Shown piece after piece: positions 9,517 through 19,100 of a stretch of DNA of 64,000 nucleotides (its first letter is position 1; each line of letters begins with the position of its first letter). The notes under the pieces were generated by a model that did no database searches, was not told the origin of the DNA, and worked only from the letters and a program-made list of their open reading frames with translations. A program made the translations under genes and the position numbers. The stretch is from Candidatus Borreliella tachyglossi (lineage in GTDB: Bacteria; Spirochaetota; Spirochaetia; Borreliales; Borreliaceae), in the NCBI RefSeq assembly GCF_003076595.1, contig NZ_CP025785.1, positions 66,454 through 130,453 on the forward strand, in the 5' to 3' direction.

Positions 9517-10200
9517 ATGAAAAATAATATACTCATTATCAAAGGAATTCACAAAACATACTCTAAAAATAAAACAAAAATAAAAGTAATAGAAAATCTG
9601 AATTTACATGTAAAAAGCGGCGACTTTATTTCAATTCAAGGAAAAAGTGGATGTGGCAAATCAACACTTTTTAACATCATATCAGGGATTGATAAAATGG
9701 ACTCAGGTGAGATAATATCATGTGGAATATCTTTAAGAGATTCAAATGAGAAAACACTAAGTTTTTATAAAAATAAAAAAATAGGTCTTGTTTTTCAAAA
9801 CCATAATTTAATTGATGAGTTTAGTGTATTTGAAAATATTATCTTACCTAAAATCATTGAAGGACAAGACAACTTAGAGACAATAAAGCAAAAAGCTCTA
9901 AATTTAATGAAAATATTAGAAATAGATATAAGAGCAGAACATTACCCTTCAGAGCTATCAGGTGGCGAAGCACAACGAGTAGCAATTGCAAGAGCTTTAA
10001 TCAATGACCCAAATATAATTTTATGTGACGAGCCTACTGGCAATCTGGATACTACTACTGCAAAGACGGTAGAATCTCTACTAATAAATACAGCAAAAAA
10101 ATTTGGAAAAACACTAATCTTAGTTAGTCATAATCCAGAATTCTCCAATAAAGCAGACATAAAATATGAACTTAAAGACAAGGCACTAAAGAGAATATAA
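9517..10200 (+). CDS. lolD: ABC transporter ATPase, LolD-like
   Basis: The 227-residue ATPase has Walker [10 protein letters not shown] (42-50), a Q-loop (VFQNHNLI), signature LSGGEAQR, Walker [13 protein letters not shown] and the switch His in LVSHN. The GNLD ending and the compact size are typical of the LolD/MacB group. It sits between two FtsX-type permeases, as expected for a LolCDE complex powering lipoprotein release. It begins one base after the upstream stop codon and its own stop shares a base with the next ATG. Confidence 0.92.
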   Translation: MKNNILIIKGIHKTYSKNKTKIKVIENLNLHVKSGDFISIQGKSGCGKSTLFNIISGIDKMDSGEIISCGISLRDSNEKTLSFYKNKKIGLVFQNHNLIDEFSVFENIILPKIIEGQDNLETIKQKALNLMKILEIDIRAEHYPSELSGGEAQRVAIARALINDPNIILCDEPTGNLDTTTAKTVESLLINTAKKFGKTLILVSHNPEFSNKADIKYELKDKALKRI

Positions 10201-11450
10201 TGCATCCAAATATTAAGGAACTTGCTAAGATAGCATATATAATCTTTATAAATTCAAAAAATAAAAAGGCTCTAATTGGTTCTGGGATATCCTTAAGCTT
10301 AGTAATGATTCCTTTAATTATTGTTTACTACATGTCAAGCAACATTATGAATTCTACAATAGAGAAATATATTGAAAATGAAGGATTCTCTGTGCAAATT
10401 GAATATAATGAACCTCTAAAAGACTCCTATCTTAGATCAAAACTAGAACAATTTAAGACAGAATACAAACATGATGAACTAAGATATTTTTTCGAAAGAA
10501 GAACCTACGGAATAATTGGGAATAGCAAAAAACAAGGCGCATTAATAAGAGCGATAGAAAGCAAATTTATTGATGAGAACACGCATATAAAATTAATAGA
10601 GGGCAAGAAAAGTTTATCAAAAGACGAAATATTAATATCAAAACAAATCCAAAATAAACTTAATTTAAACATAAATGAATCTATCTATATAGTAGTACCT
10701 AATAGTAAGTATAAAAAAATACTACCCAGAGCAAAACAATTTAATATATCTGGAATCATTGAAACAGGTTTAAGGGAAGTTGATAAAAACTTAGTTCTCA
10801 TCTCACTGCAAGATTCGAATATAATGTCGGAAGCGTTCTCTAAAAGCATAATTGGCCTTTCGATCACACTCAATACTAAAGAAAAAACTGACCTTTTAAA
10901 GAGAGAGATTGAAAAAGATTTTCAAGAATACAAAATAAAAACATTCTACGAGCTTTATTTGAATAAATATATGAACTTAGATACTAGCAAAAAACTTTTA
11001 ATATTTATTATGGCATTTATTGTAATATTTGCAAGTATTAATATATCTTCATCCCTTTGTATGTTAATACTTGAAAATAAAAAGAAAATTGCAATACTGA
11101 AATCAATTGGAATGAACAATTTAAGCCTCAAAATAATATTTATATTAATAGCCTTTATTCTAAGCTCAGTATCTTGCATAATAGGAATACTAATTGGAAA
11201 CTACATAATCATAAACATCTCACACTTAATTAATATAATAGATATTATTGTTAATACAATTTCTAAAACATTTGGCGCTGACAATACAGAACTTTTAAAT
11301 TCTGATTATTATATCTCTGAACTTAATATTAAAATAAGCATGAAATTTAGCTTAATTATTCTAGTATCCTACACATTAATAAGTATCGCAACAACACTTA
11401 TTCCTCTAAATATTACCTCGAAGCTTAAAGAAAAAGATATACTAAGATAG
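10200..11450 (+). CDS. Second LolC/LolE-type ABC permease
   Basis: The 416-residue membrane protein has one N-terminal helix (about 26-48) and a periplasmic domain (50-255). Three C-terminal helices sit near 260-285, 310-345 and 380-405, the FtsX fold. LILENKKKIAILKSIGM is the typical cytoplasmic coupling segment of LolE/MacB permeases. It starts at TAATG directly after lolD and is the last gene of the plus-strand run. I infer it pairs with the 8269 permease around LolD. No clear terminator lies in the 27 bases to the convergent gene. Confidence 0.85.
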   Translation: MHPNIKELAKIAYIIFINSKNKKALIGSGISLSLVMIPLIIVYYMSSNIMNSTIEKYIENEGFSVQIEYNEPLKDSYLRSKLEQFKTEYKHDELRYFFERRTYGIIGNSKKQGALIRAIESKFIDENTHIKLIEGKKSLSKDEILISKQIQNKLNLNINESIYIVVPNSKYKKILPRAKQFNISGIIETGLREVDKNLVLISLQDSNIMSEAFSKSIIGLSITLNTKEKTDLLKREIEKDFQEYKIKTFYELYLNKYMNLDTSKKLLIFIMAFIVIFASINISSSLCMLILENKKKIAILKSIGMNNLSLKIIFILIAFILSSVSCIIGILIGNYIIINISHLINIIDIIVNTISKTFGADNTELLNSDYYISELNIKISMKFSLIILVSYTLISIATTLIPLNITSKLKEKDILR

Positions 11451-11477
11451 ATGTTCAGCTTTCAATTATCCACAATA

Positions 11478-12764
11478 TCATCTTGTAACCACATTTACAA
11501 TCTTAATAGAAGATAATTCTTCCCTAATATTTGGATAAATCTCTTTTGGAAAAATAGTCTTTAATGAAAAACTTTGCCTAGAGTAAGGTTTAAGAAAAGA
11601 ATTTGCCTCAGAAATTAACTTCCGTCTCAAAGACCTAATAACATTACCCTCCCCAGACATATAAGCAACCTCAACTTCCAAACTTTTAATATCATCCTTT
11701 AAGTTATTGTAAACTTCTATTAAAGAATTTGCCTCATAGATTCCAAAAAATTCATTAAAATAACTTCCAAGGTATTTAAAATTTAAAATTGAAGAACTTG
11801 TATCCAAATTAACACTAAAAGTATTATCAACTTCATTAAAAAATTCAATCAAACGTATATCAAGAACTATCTTCTTAGGATGTCCCTTAATCTCTTTAGA
11901 AAGATTGTATATAAAATCAATTGGGACATAAACTCCTTTACTCCATTTATTGGGAAAATCACTTGCCTTTTCAAAAACTTTATTAAACATAGGCTTACCT
12001 AAATCATCATAAACAGTCACACCATAAGAAACCCGCTTAATAGCTTCCTTATCTGAAATAACTCCTGCTTTTAATTGATAAGCATGTGCATCCTCAAAAA
12101 CTAATACCTTAGCATCTTCAACTTCAACATGATACAAGGCAGAAGCAGAAATATCAAGATTAGCAGATTCAACTATCAAATCAGATGCCCTTGTAATTGA
12201 TGGCAAACCCTGAACTATCGCCTCCTGAATAACTTTTTCTCCCCCACTAAGTTCTTCATAACCACCAAGAAAGGGCTGCACCGTTACATATGTAGCAAAT
12301 GAAATAATACCTATTAATATAAGACTTAAAAATAATATTAATGATCTATGTTTTAATTTTCGACTCTCATAATAATCTCTTAAATTAATACCACTCATTA
12401 TTCCAAATTCTCTAGCCTGCAAACTTAAATGCATTAATTTTTTATATATCTCTCTATCACTTGTTCTCTTTGCAAGCTTTTCATAAAGATTTAAAAATGA
12501 ACCAAACATAGATTTATTATGAAGAACATATAAATACGAACCCTCAAGTTCTCTTAAGGAAGCTCTAATTTCTCCCAGTCTCTCTAATTTCTGTGCTCTA
12601 TCATAAGACTTAGAAAAACGTATCTCAATATTTTCAATATCATTTTCAGAAACATCCGATCGTGCAATAATATTCTTTATATTTCTTTCTTTTAAAATCC
12701 TATTTTTATAGTTACTCAGCTTAGATAAATAAATCTTAACTCGTTCCTCAGAAGTTCTACTCAT
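11478..12764 (-). CDS. Single-pass membrane protein of unknown function
   Basis: The 428-residue protein has a helical, charged N-terminal cytoplasmic region (about 1-140). One hydrophobic segment follows (ILFLSLILIGIISFATYVTV, about 143-163), then a large probably extracytoplasmic domain. The helical part (for example AQKLERLGEIRASLRELEGSYLY) resembles TPR-like packing but has no consensus. The start ATG overlaps the upstream gene by 8 bases, so the two are co-expressed. No family recognised; it corresponds by position to BB0082. Confidence 0.75.
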   Translation of the reverse strand: MSRTSEERVKIYLSKLSNYKNRILKERNIKNIIARSDVSENDIENIEIRFSKSYDRAQKLERLGEIRASLRELEGSYLYVLHNKSMFGSFLNLYEKLAKRTSDREIYKKLMHLSLQAREFGIMSGINLRDYYESRKLKHRSLILFLSLILIGIISFATYVTVQPFLGGYEELSGGEKVIQEAIVQGLPSITRASDLIVESANLDISASALYHVEVEDAKVLVFEDAHAYQLKAGVISDKEAIKRVSYGVTVYDDLGKPMFNKVFEKASDFPNKWSKGVYVPIDFIYNLSKEIKGHPKKIVLDIRLIEFFNEVDNTFSVNLDTSSSILNFKYLGSYFNEFFGIYEANSLIEVYNNLKDDIKSLEVEVAYMSGEGNVIRSLRRKLISEANSFLKPYSRQSFSLKTIFPKEIYPNIREELSSIKIVNVVTR

Positions 12765-13074
12765 TATCCTCTAACTCATCAACTTTCTTCAAGAGCCAAT
12801 AAGCAATATTTTTAGCAGTATCCTTTGTAATAGAAATCCCAACAAAAGAATTAATTAACATTATTTTTTCTTTAGAACCTTTAAGTTCTCCTGAAATCTC
12901 TTCCAGAACGCCTTCTTTAGTCTTAGTATAAACGATTTCTTCAGGAATCTCTGTGGTTTCAAAAACAAGATCACAGAAAATCTCTCCAGTATTAGTTACA
13001 CTTCCATAAATATTATTAACAGGAACCAATTTATAATCTTCAGCTTTCTCAAATCTATAAATTATTTCTTTCAT
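12757..13074 (-). CDS. Small protein of unknown function, probably leaderless
   Basis: The 105-residue soluble protein has no signal or membrane helix. The beta-rich first half (IYGSVTNTGEIFCDLVFETTE) and the ending VGISITKDTAKNIAYWLLKKV loosely recall DUF3467-type proteins, a weak resemblance only. No Shine-Dalgarno precedes ATG 13074. An extended -10 box (TGCTATAAT) ends 8 bases upstream, which places transcription start at or next to the A of the ATG. It is the first gene of a two-gene unit with the membrane protein downstream. Confidence 0.75.
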   Translation of the reverse strand: MKEIIYRFEKAEDYKLVPVNNIYGSVTNTGEIFCDLVFETTEIPEEIVYTKTKEGVLEEISGELKGSKEKIMLINSFVGISITKDTAKNIAYWLLKKVDELEDNE

Positions 13075-13082
13075 ATAGACGA

Positions 13083-13091
13083 ATTATAGCA
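13083..13091 (-). promoter_or_regulatory. Extended -10 promoter abutting a start codon
   Basis: On the minus strand TGC-TATAAT occupies 13091-13083 and only 8 bases (TCGTCTAT) separate it from ATG 13074. The -35 region is weak. Initiation 6-8 bases after the hexamer gives a leader of 0-2 bases. Confidence 0.6.
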
Positions 13092-13204
13092 TAAACGTAT
13101 CTTTAAAATATAAAAGCTGGAAGCCATGAAATTCCATAAAATATAGGATAAAATACAATATATATAAATACTAATGTTTAACACAAAAATAAAATGAAAA
13201 ATAA

Positions 13205-13213
13205 TGCTATAAT
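13205..13213 (+). promoter_or_regulatory. Extended -10 promoter for sufS
   Basis: TGC-TATAAT at 13205-13213 matches the extended -10 consensus. No good -35 is visible. It lies 63 bases upstream of the sufS ATG in the divergent intergenic region. Confidence 0.55.
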
Positions 13214-13276
13214 CCTTAAAGAATTATCATACAAAAAGACAAGAATTTCACACAAAAATATAGGAAACGTAACAAA

Positions 13277-14545
13277 ATGGATCTAAGTCTCATAAAAGAT
13301 ATAAATGAAAAAGCAAAAATTTTAAGAAAAGATTTCCCCATTTTAAATAAAATTATAAATAATAAAAAAATCATTTATTTTGACAATGCTTCAACTTCTC
13401 ACAAACCCCAAAGTGTGATTTTCTCTGAAGTTGAATTTTACGAAAACTATAATGCAAATGTTCATAGAAGCGGTCATGAATTCGCAATGAAATCCAGCTT
13501 AAAAGTTGAGGAGACAAGAAAAATTGTAAAAAAATTTATTAACGCAGATTCTAGTAAAAATATAATATTTAATTCTGGAACAACAGATGGGATAAACACA
13601 ATAGCAAACTCATTGCTATTTTCAAAAATTTTAAAAGAAAATGATGAAATAATCACAACAACACTTGAACACAATAGTAATGTACTCCCTTGGGTCAATG
13701 TTGCCAAATTTTTAAATCTTAAAATTAAACTTGCCAAATTTAACGAAATGGGTATTATTCAACCCTCACAAATAAAAAACTTAATTACGGATAGAACAAA
13801 AATTATTGCTATATGTGGGATAAATAATATATTAGGTACTGTGCAAGATTTAGAAGCAATTGGAAAAATTGCTAGAGAACACAAAATTATATTTTTCATA
13901 GACGCAGCTCAAATGGCACCGCATACAGATATAGATGTAAATAAAATAGGCTGCGATTTTTTAGTATTTTCAGGCCATAAAATGCTTGCTCCAACAGGAA
14001 TTGGCATCCTATATATCTCTAATAAAATCATAGACAAACTTAACAGCTCCAAACTAGGCGGAAATACCGTAGAAGATATTTTCATAGAAAATGGAGAGAT
14101 TAATTTCAAGACTCTTGAATCCCCAAATAAATTTGAATCGGGAACACCCAACATTGCAGGAATCATTGGCCTTGGCAACGCAATAAAATATATTAATAAT
14201 GTCTCAATGGAATTTATTAAAGAACATGACAAAAATCTGATTGAATATTGTGTTGCAAGATTAAAAGAAATTGATGAAGTTGAATTCCTTCTAAATCAAG
14301 ATATTAAACGAAAAGCAATAATATCCTTTACAGTAAAAGGTATCCATTCACACGATGTTGAGACATACCTTGATACAATGGGCATTGCAACTAGAGCTGG
14401 ACAAGCTTGTGCTTACCTTGCATTCTCATCAGATAATATTAAAAAAACCCATCTCTTAAGAATAAGTTTTTATTTATACAATACAAGAGAGGAGATTGAT
14501 ACTTTTCTTTACTGCCTGAAAAAGACAATAAAAGACTTTTATTAA
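13277..14545 (+). CDS. sufS: Cysteine desulfurase, SufS/CsdA group
   Basis: This PLP enzyme removes sulfur from cysteine as an enzyme-bound persulfide. The PLP Lys is K235 in FSGHKMLAPTG, the cofactor Asp is D209 in FIDAAQ and the catalytic Cys is C378 in ATRAGQACAYLAF. The 422 residues fit the group II (SufS) type, slightly longer than average. The adjacent gene is a SufU-like acceptor. No SufB/C/D scaffold is seen in this window, so its sulfur probably goes to tRNA thiolation or cofactors rather than to many Fe-S clusters; that part is inference. No strong ribosome site precedes the ATG. Confidence 0.93.
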   Translation: MDLSLIKDINEKAKILRKDFPILNKIINNKKIIYFDNASTSHKPQSVIFSEVEFYENYNANVHRSGHEFAMKSSLKVEETRKIVKKFINADSSKNIIFNSGTTDGINTIANSLLFSKILKENDEIITTTLEHNSNVLPWVNVAKFLNLKIKLAKFNEMGIIQPSQIKNLITDRTKIIAICGINNILGTVQDLEAIGKIAREHKIIFFIDAAQMAPHTDIDVNKIGCDFLVFSGHKMLAPTGIGILYISNKIIDKLNSSKLGGNTVEDIFIENGEINFKTLESPNKFESGTPNIAGIIGLGNAIKYINNVSMEFIKEHDKNLIEYCVARLKEIDEVEFLLNQDIKRKAIISFTVKGIHSHDVETYLDTMGIATRAGQACAYLAFSSDNIKKTHLLRISFYLYNTREEIDTFLYCLKKTIKDFY

Positions 14546-14675
14546 TTCTTTTAAAACCCTTACTCGTCAAATATTAAAATGCAGAGTATACATCTCTACT
14601 CCTTAAATCAAGTTTATACAAACCGCAAATAAATTTTATATTGATTTAATCAAGTAAACTCCTTAAAATTGAAAT

Positions 14676-15077
14676 ATGTTCTCAGAGGAAATAAAAAAAG
14701 AACTAATAAGAATTAGCAAAATAAATAAATACAAGTTTAAAACAGATAAAAATCAAAATTTAGTATATAAATCTAAGTGTGGCGACCAAATAGTTTTTCA
14801 GATAAAGCTAATAAATGAAAAAATTAGATTAAGATACAATGCATCTGGATGCATAATTTTTTTTGCAAGTGCTTATAGCCTAACTAAAATATGTGATAAT
14901 AAATCTAAAAAAGAAACGTTGGACATCCTCACAAAAGTAATTAATAAAGATTTTGAATGCTTAGAAGAAATTGACATAAGTCTTAAAAATTTTGAAAACT
15001 TCATTCATACAAATAGACAAGATTGTTTCATGTTACCATATAAAGCCCTCAATGAAAGCTTAAAAATAATTAAATAA
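14676..15077 (+). CDS. SufU/IscU-like sulfur carrier
   Basis: The 133-residue protein aligns with SufU: CGD (Cys35, Asp37), SGCIIFFASAYSLTKI (Cys59, matching SGCAISQASASMMTE) and RQDCFMLPYKAL (Cys117, matching RxxCAxLxxxAL). These are the four Zn-ligand/sulfur-acceptor positions of SufU (Cys41, Asp43, Cys66 and Cys128 in Bacillus), all conserved. SufU accepts persulfide sulfur from SufS by Zn-ligand swapping. The location 130 bases downstream of sufS supports the pairing. The sequence is otherwise divergent, so a plain IscU-type scaffold cannot be excluded. Confidence 0.78.
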   Translation: MFSEEIKKELIRISKINKYKFKTDKNQNLVYKSKCGDQIVFQIKLINEKIRLRYNASGCIIFFASAYSLTKICDNKSKKETLDILTKVINKDFECLEEIDISLKNFENFIHTNRQDCFMLPYKALNESLKIIK

Positions 15078-15099
15078 CTTTTAATTTAAGGAGAATTAC

Positions 15100-16629
15100 G
15101 TGAAAATATACTCTCACTCATCAATAGGATACGAAGGTGAACTAATTGAAATTGAAATAGATATTAGAAAAGGAATACCAAGAATTGATATTGTTGGCCT
15201 TGCTGGAAGCGAAATCAAAGAGTCAAGGGAAAGAGTAAAAGCAGCTATTAAAAATTCAGAATTTACTTTTCCAAAAGACAGGATATTAATAAATCTTGCA
15301 CCAGCTGGAATCAAAAAAATTGGAACCGCAATTGATCTTTCAATTGCTATAGGCATTATAGCCACAAAAGACCATAAAAATAATAATTTAGACATTTTAA
15401 TACTAGGTGAATTACAATTAGACGGAAAAATAAGAGCAATTAAAGGAGTATTGGCTGCTATCTCACTTGCAAAAGAGAGGGGGATTAAATGTATAATAAT
15501 ACCTTTTGACAATCTAGAAGAAGCTCTTCTAATAAATAATTTAAACATTTGGGGTGTTGCGACCTTAAAAGAAGCTCTGGGGATAGTAGAACATCTCAAT
15601 AATAATATATTTCCATCAAAAACCATAATTTCCCTGCCGACAGAAGATGCTGAAAAAAAATTTGAATATGATTTTAAAAACATAAAAGGACAACACAGAA
15701 TCAAAAGAGCAATTGAAATTGCAGTTGCTGGAGGACACAATATTATGCTATTTGGTCCACCTGGTTCTGGAAAAACTCTTAGCCTCAAATGTATACAGTC
15801 AATTTTACCACCACTTACAAATAAAGAACTCATTGAAACAAATAGAATTTGGTCAGTAGCAGGTAAATTAATAGATACAAAAATAATAAGACAGCGACCA
15901 TTCCGGCAACCTCATCATACCGCAAGTAAAGAGGGTATAATTGGTGGTGGATCTAATGCACTACCTGGCGAAGTATCACTTGCTCACAATGGGATTTTAT
16001 TCTTAGATGAAGCGTTAGAGTTCCAAAAAGCAATTTTACAGTCATTACGCGAACCTATTGAAGATAAGACTATCTCAATCGTAAGAGCAAGTTCAAGATC
16101 ATTCAAATATCCTGCAAATTTTCAGTTGATAATGGCTACAAACCCTTGCCCCTGTGGCAATCTTGGCAAAAAAGATACAGAATGTTTTTGCTCGCAACAA
16201 GAGGTTTCAAACTACTGGAAAAAACTTGGAGCCGCAATGCTTGATAGAATTGATATTAGAGTTCCAACCAAACCAGTAAATAATGAAAAACTATTTCAAG
16301 AAGAGAGTGAAAGTTCAAGTGAGATAAGAAAGAGAATACTAAAGGCACGGAACATCCAGCGCAAAAGATATGAAAATATTGAAAGCACTCACAAAAATTC
16401 CGATCTTAAGCCAGAACATATTGCAATATTCTGCGCATTAGATAAAATACTACAAGACGAACTAATTTATATATTAAATAAACTTAATATATCATCAAGA
16501 GCAACTCACTCAGTGTTAAAATTAGCAAGAACTATTTCTGATCTAAAAGAAGATCATGATATTTCAAGGGAATCATTACTAGAAGCCATTGAACACAGAA
16601 AAAATGGTGAAAGATTGATTGAAGAATAA
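15100..16629 (+). CDS. comM: ComM/YifB-family AAA+ protein (Mg-chelatase-like)
   Basis: The 509 residues start at GTG 15100 behind a strong AAGGAG. The N-terminal ChlI-like domain (MKIYSHSSIGYEGELIEIEID) is followed by an AAA+ module with Walker A FGPPGSGKT (about 223-231) and Walker B ILFLDEALEF. A sensor region (MATNPCPCGNLG) has the Cys-rich insert typical of YifB/ComM. In naturally transformable bacteria ComM is a branch-migration helicase for integrating DNA; its role in Borrelia is unknown. It converges on ldh with 24 bases between the stops. Confidence 0.9.
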   Translation: MKIYSHSSIGYEGELIEIEIDIRKGIPRIDIVGLAGSEIKESRERVKAAIKNSEFTFPKDRILINLAPAGIKKIGTAIDLSIAIGIIATKDHKNNNLDILILGELQLDGKIRAIKGVLAAISLAKERGIKCIIIPFDNLEEALLINNLNIWGVATLKEALGIVEHLNNNIFPSKTIISLPTEDAEKKFEYDFKNIKGQHRIKRAIEIAVAGGHNIMLFGPPGSGKTLSLKCIQSILPPLTNKELIETNRIWSVAGKLIDTKIIRQRPFRQPHHTASKEGIIGGGSNALPGEVSLAHNGILFLDEALEFQKAILQSLREPIEDKTISIVRASSRSFKYPANFQLIMATNPCPCGNLGKKDTECFCSQQEVSNYWKKLGAAMLDRIDIRVPTKPVNNEKLFQEESESSSEIRKRILKARNIQRKRYENIESTHKNSDLKPEHIAIFCALDKILQDELIYILNKLNISSRATHSVLKLARTISDLKEDHDISRESLLEAIEHRKNGERLIEE

Positions 16630-16649
16630 AAAAAGCCCCATATTGGGGC
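16630..16649 (-). terminator. Intrinsic terminator of ldh
   Basis: GCCCCA-TAT-TGGGGC (16635-16649) forms a 6-bp GC-rich hairpin. Read on the minus strand it is followed by a T run (TTTTTTT at about 16634-16628), right after the ldh stop. The plus side has no T run, so it serves ldh. Confidence 0.85.
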
Positions 16650-16653
16650 AGAA

Positions 16654-17607
<954 letters not shown>

Positions 17608-17646
17608 TTATCTCCATCTAAAATTGTTTAATATCAATAAAGCAAT

Positions 17647-17674
17647 TTTATAACATTTTAAAACACTTTTCCAA
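17647..17674 (-). promoter_or_regulatory. Probable ldh promoter
   Basis: On the minus strand TTGGAA (17674-17669), a 16-base spacer ending TGT, and TATAAA (17652-17647) form a sigma-70-like promoter with an extended -10. It ends 42 bases before the ldh ATG. Confidence 0.6.
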
Positions 17675-17821
17675 TATTTTTAATAAGAATTAAATATCTA
17701 ATAACTCCCCTACAAATAAGTTAAAAGTAACTCAACACTAAAGTTACAAAAATCCAAATCAATCCAATTAATAAGTTAAATAATAAAACAACTGAGCAAA
17801 TTTATTAAAAATCTTCCACCC

Positions 17822-18802
17822 TCACAAAACATTATCATAACTCAACTGTATAAGAGTTTTAACTTCTTCAAATTGTGATATATCTGCAAAAATAATTTCA
17901 ATATTCCCATTCCCAAGCCTTCCAATATTACTTACATCACGAACAAAACCTTCTTTTAAATCTACCTTTTCTAAAGGAAGCTTAATAGTAATTATTATCA
18001 CACCCTTTCTAGGTCTAAATTCAATATCCACAAAAACCTTGCCACCAGACACCTTAAATCCTGTGTAATATTTAGCTTCATACTTTTCTACACTACCCAA
18101 AGTAAGAATGAAATCTTCTAACACTTTATTTAAATTTTTCAATTCAACACTCGCTCGATCCAACATCTTTAAATTCTCTGTTAATAAAGAATTGTCGTCA
18201 TCTCTCTTAAAAATTATATTCTGCATTATTTCTGTTTTAACTTCACTCTTATTTTTTTTATCCTTAACAACTGATTTGCCATTACCACCAATAGCAGGAT
18301 AAGTTGTTATTTTTAATGTCATTAAATTATCTTCATAAAGATCATACTCTACAAGAAGAATTTCTGAAGAATCTCTTTTAGCCTGCAATTTAGCTTCTTC
18401 TGTAAAACTTTTGGCCACGCAAATAATCTTAGTGGAATTAAAATCTATATTATCCTTATTATTGTACTTTTCAGAATTTTTACCAAATTTATTCATAACT
18501 GCAATCAAAAAATCACTTTTTCTATCTTTTAATATCTCATCATACCTAGCAGCCTGCAAAACATGCATGGGGCTAGAGTCTTTCTTATACTCCAATATTA
18601 CAGGAACAATAAAAGGACCATCAATAATTCCAATTGTATCTATTCTTTTATTTTCTATCTTAAATTCAGTATCTATAAATTTCACATTAAAAAAAGTTTC
18701 TAAATTACTCTCAAATATTTTTTGTATGTCTCTTTCAAGTCCTACATCTGTAGTTTCCAATTTCACTATTTTATTTGAAGAAAAAATTTTAAAAATTTCC
18801 AT
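17822..18802 (-). CDS. PD-(D/E)XK nuclease-like protein with C-terminal DUF5655 (COG3586 type)
   Basis: The 326 residues fall into two parts. The N-terminal 170 look like the restriction-endonuclease fold of COG3586-type proteins: ERDIQKIFESNLETFF, then RIDTIGI (Asp55) and VILEYKK (Glu71, Lys73), giving D-x15-E-x-K. A charged linker (180-205) follows. The C-terminal DUF5655 domain has YYTGFKVSGGKVF, GFVRDVSNIG and LIQLSYDNV. Nuclease activity is plausible because the motif is intact, but no substrate is known. It lies between ldh and lepA, which I remember as neighbours in B. burgdorferi, so it may be an accessory insertion. A decayed second copy lies just upstream. Confidence 0.82.
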   Translation of the reverse strand: MEIFKIFSSNKIVKLETTDVGLERDIQKIFESNLETFFNVKFIDTEFKIENKRIDTIGIIDGPFIVPVILEYKKDSSPMHVLQAARYDEILKDRKSDFLIAVMNKFGKNSEKYNNKDNIDFNSTKIICVAKSFTEEAKLQAKRDSSEILLVEYDLYEDNLMTLKITTYPAIGGNGKSVVKDKKNKSEVKTEIMQNIIFKRDDDNSLLTENLKMLDRASVELKNLNKVLEDFILTLGSVEKYEAKYYTGFKVSGGKVFVDIEFRPRKGVIIITIKLPLEKVDLKEGFVRDVSNIGRLGNGNIEIIFADISQFEEVKTLIQLSYDNVL

Positions 18803-18858
18803 TATATATCCAATCCCTTAATATTTATAATATACAAAAATGTAAACACAACCCACAA

Positions 18859-18984
18859 CTAAACATCGTTATAGCTTAATCTTACAAGCCTCTTAAGTTA
18901 TTTACACTGAGAATTCTCTGCAAACGAAATCTCAATATTATCTGAAGGATAGTGGTACCCTATTTTCGAAATATCTCTAATTAC
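18859..18984 (-). pseudogene. Decayed C-terminus of a second DUF5655 gene
   Basis: The minus-strand frame reads VIRDISKIG...NIEISFAENSQCK, an in-frame TAA (18898-18900), then LKRLVRLSYNDV and a terminal TAG. This aligns with residues 286-325 of the intact neighbour (FVRDVSNIG...NIEIIFADISQFEE, VKTLIQLSYDNV) with one single-residue insertion and an internal stop. The similarity is too structured for chance. Upstream (18985-19100) only frame-broken, possibly related sequence remains before the lepA stop. It is a remnant of a paralogue in the same orientation. Confidence 0.8.
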
Positions 18985-19100
18985 GTAAGCTTAAAGCCAA
19001 AATAAATTCTTCCAATTTTTATATCTAATTTTAATTTCAAGATTTAGTTTTTCCAATCTTTCTAATTGTAAGTCAATTTATTAATGAATTATACACTTAC

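Noticed and set aside
15114-15833. Long minus-strand open frame (239 codons)
   Set aside because: It lies entirely opposite comM, a well-supported gene. It has no homology I recognise and no ribosome site.
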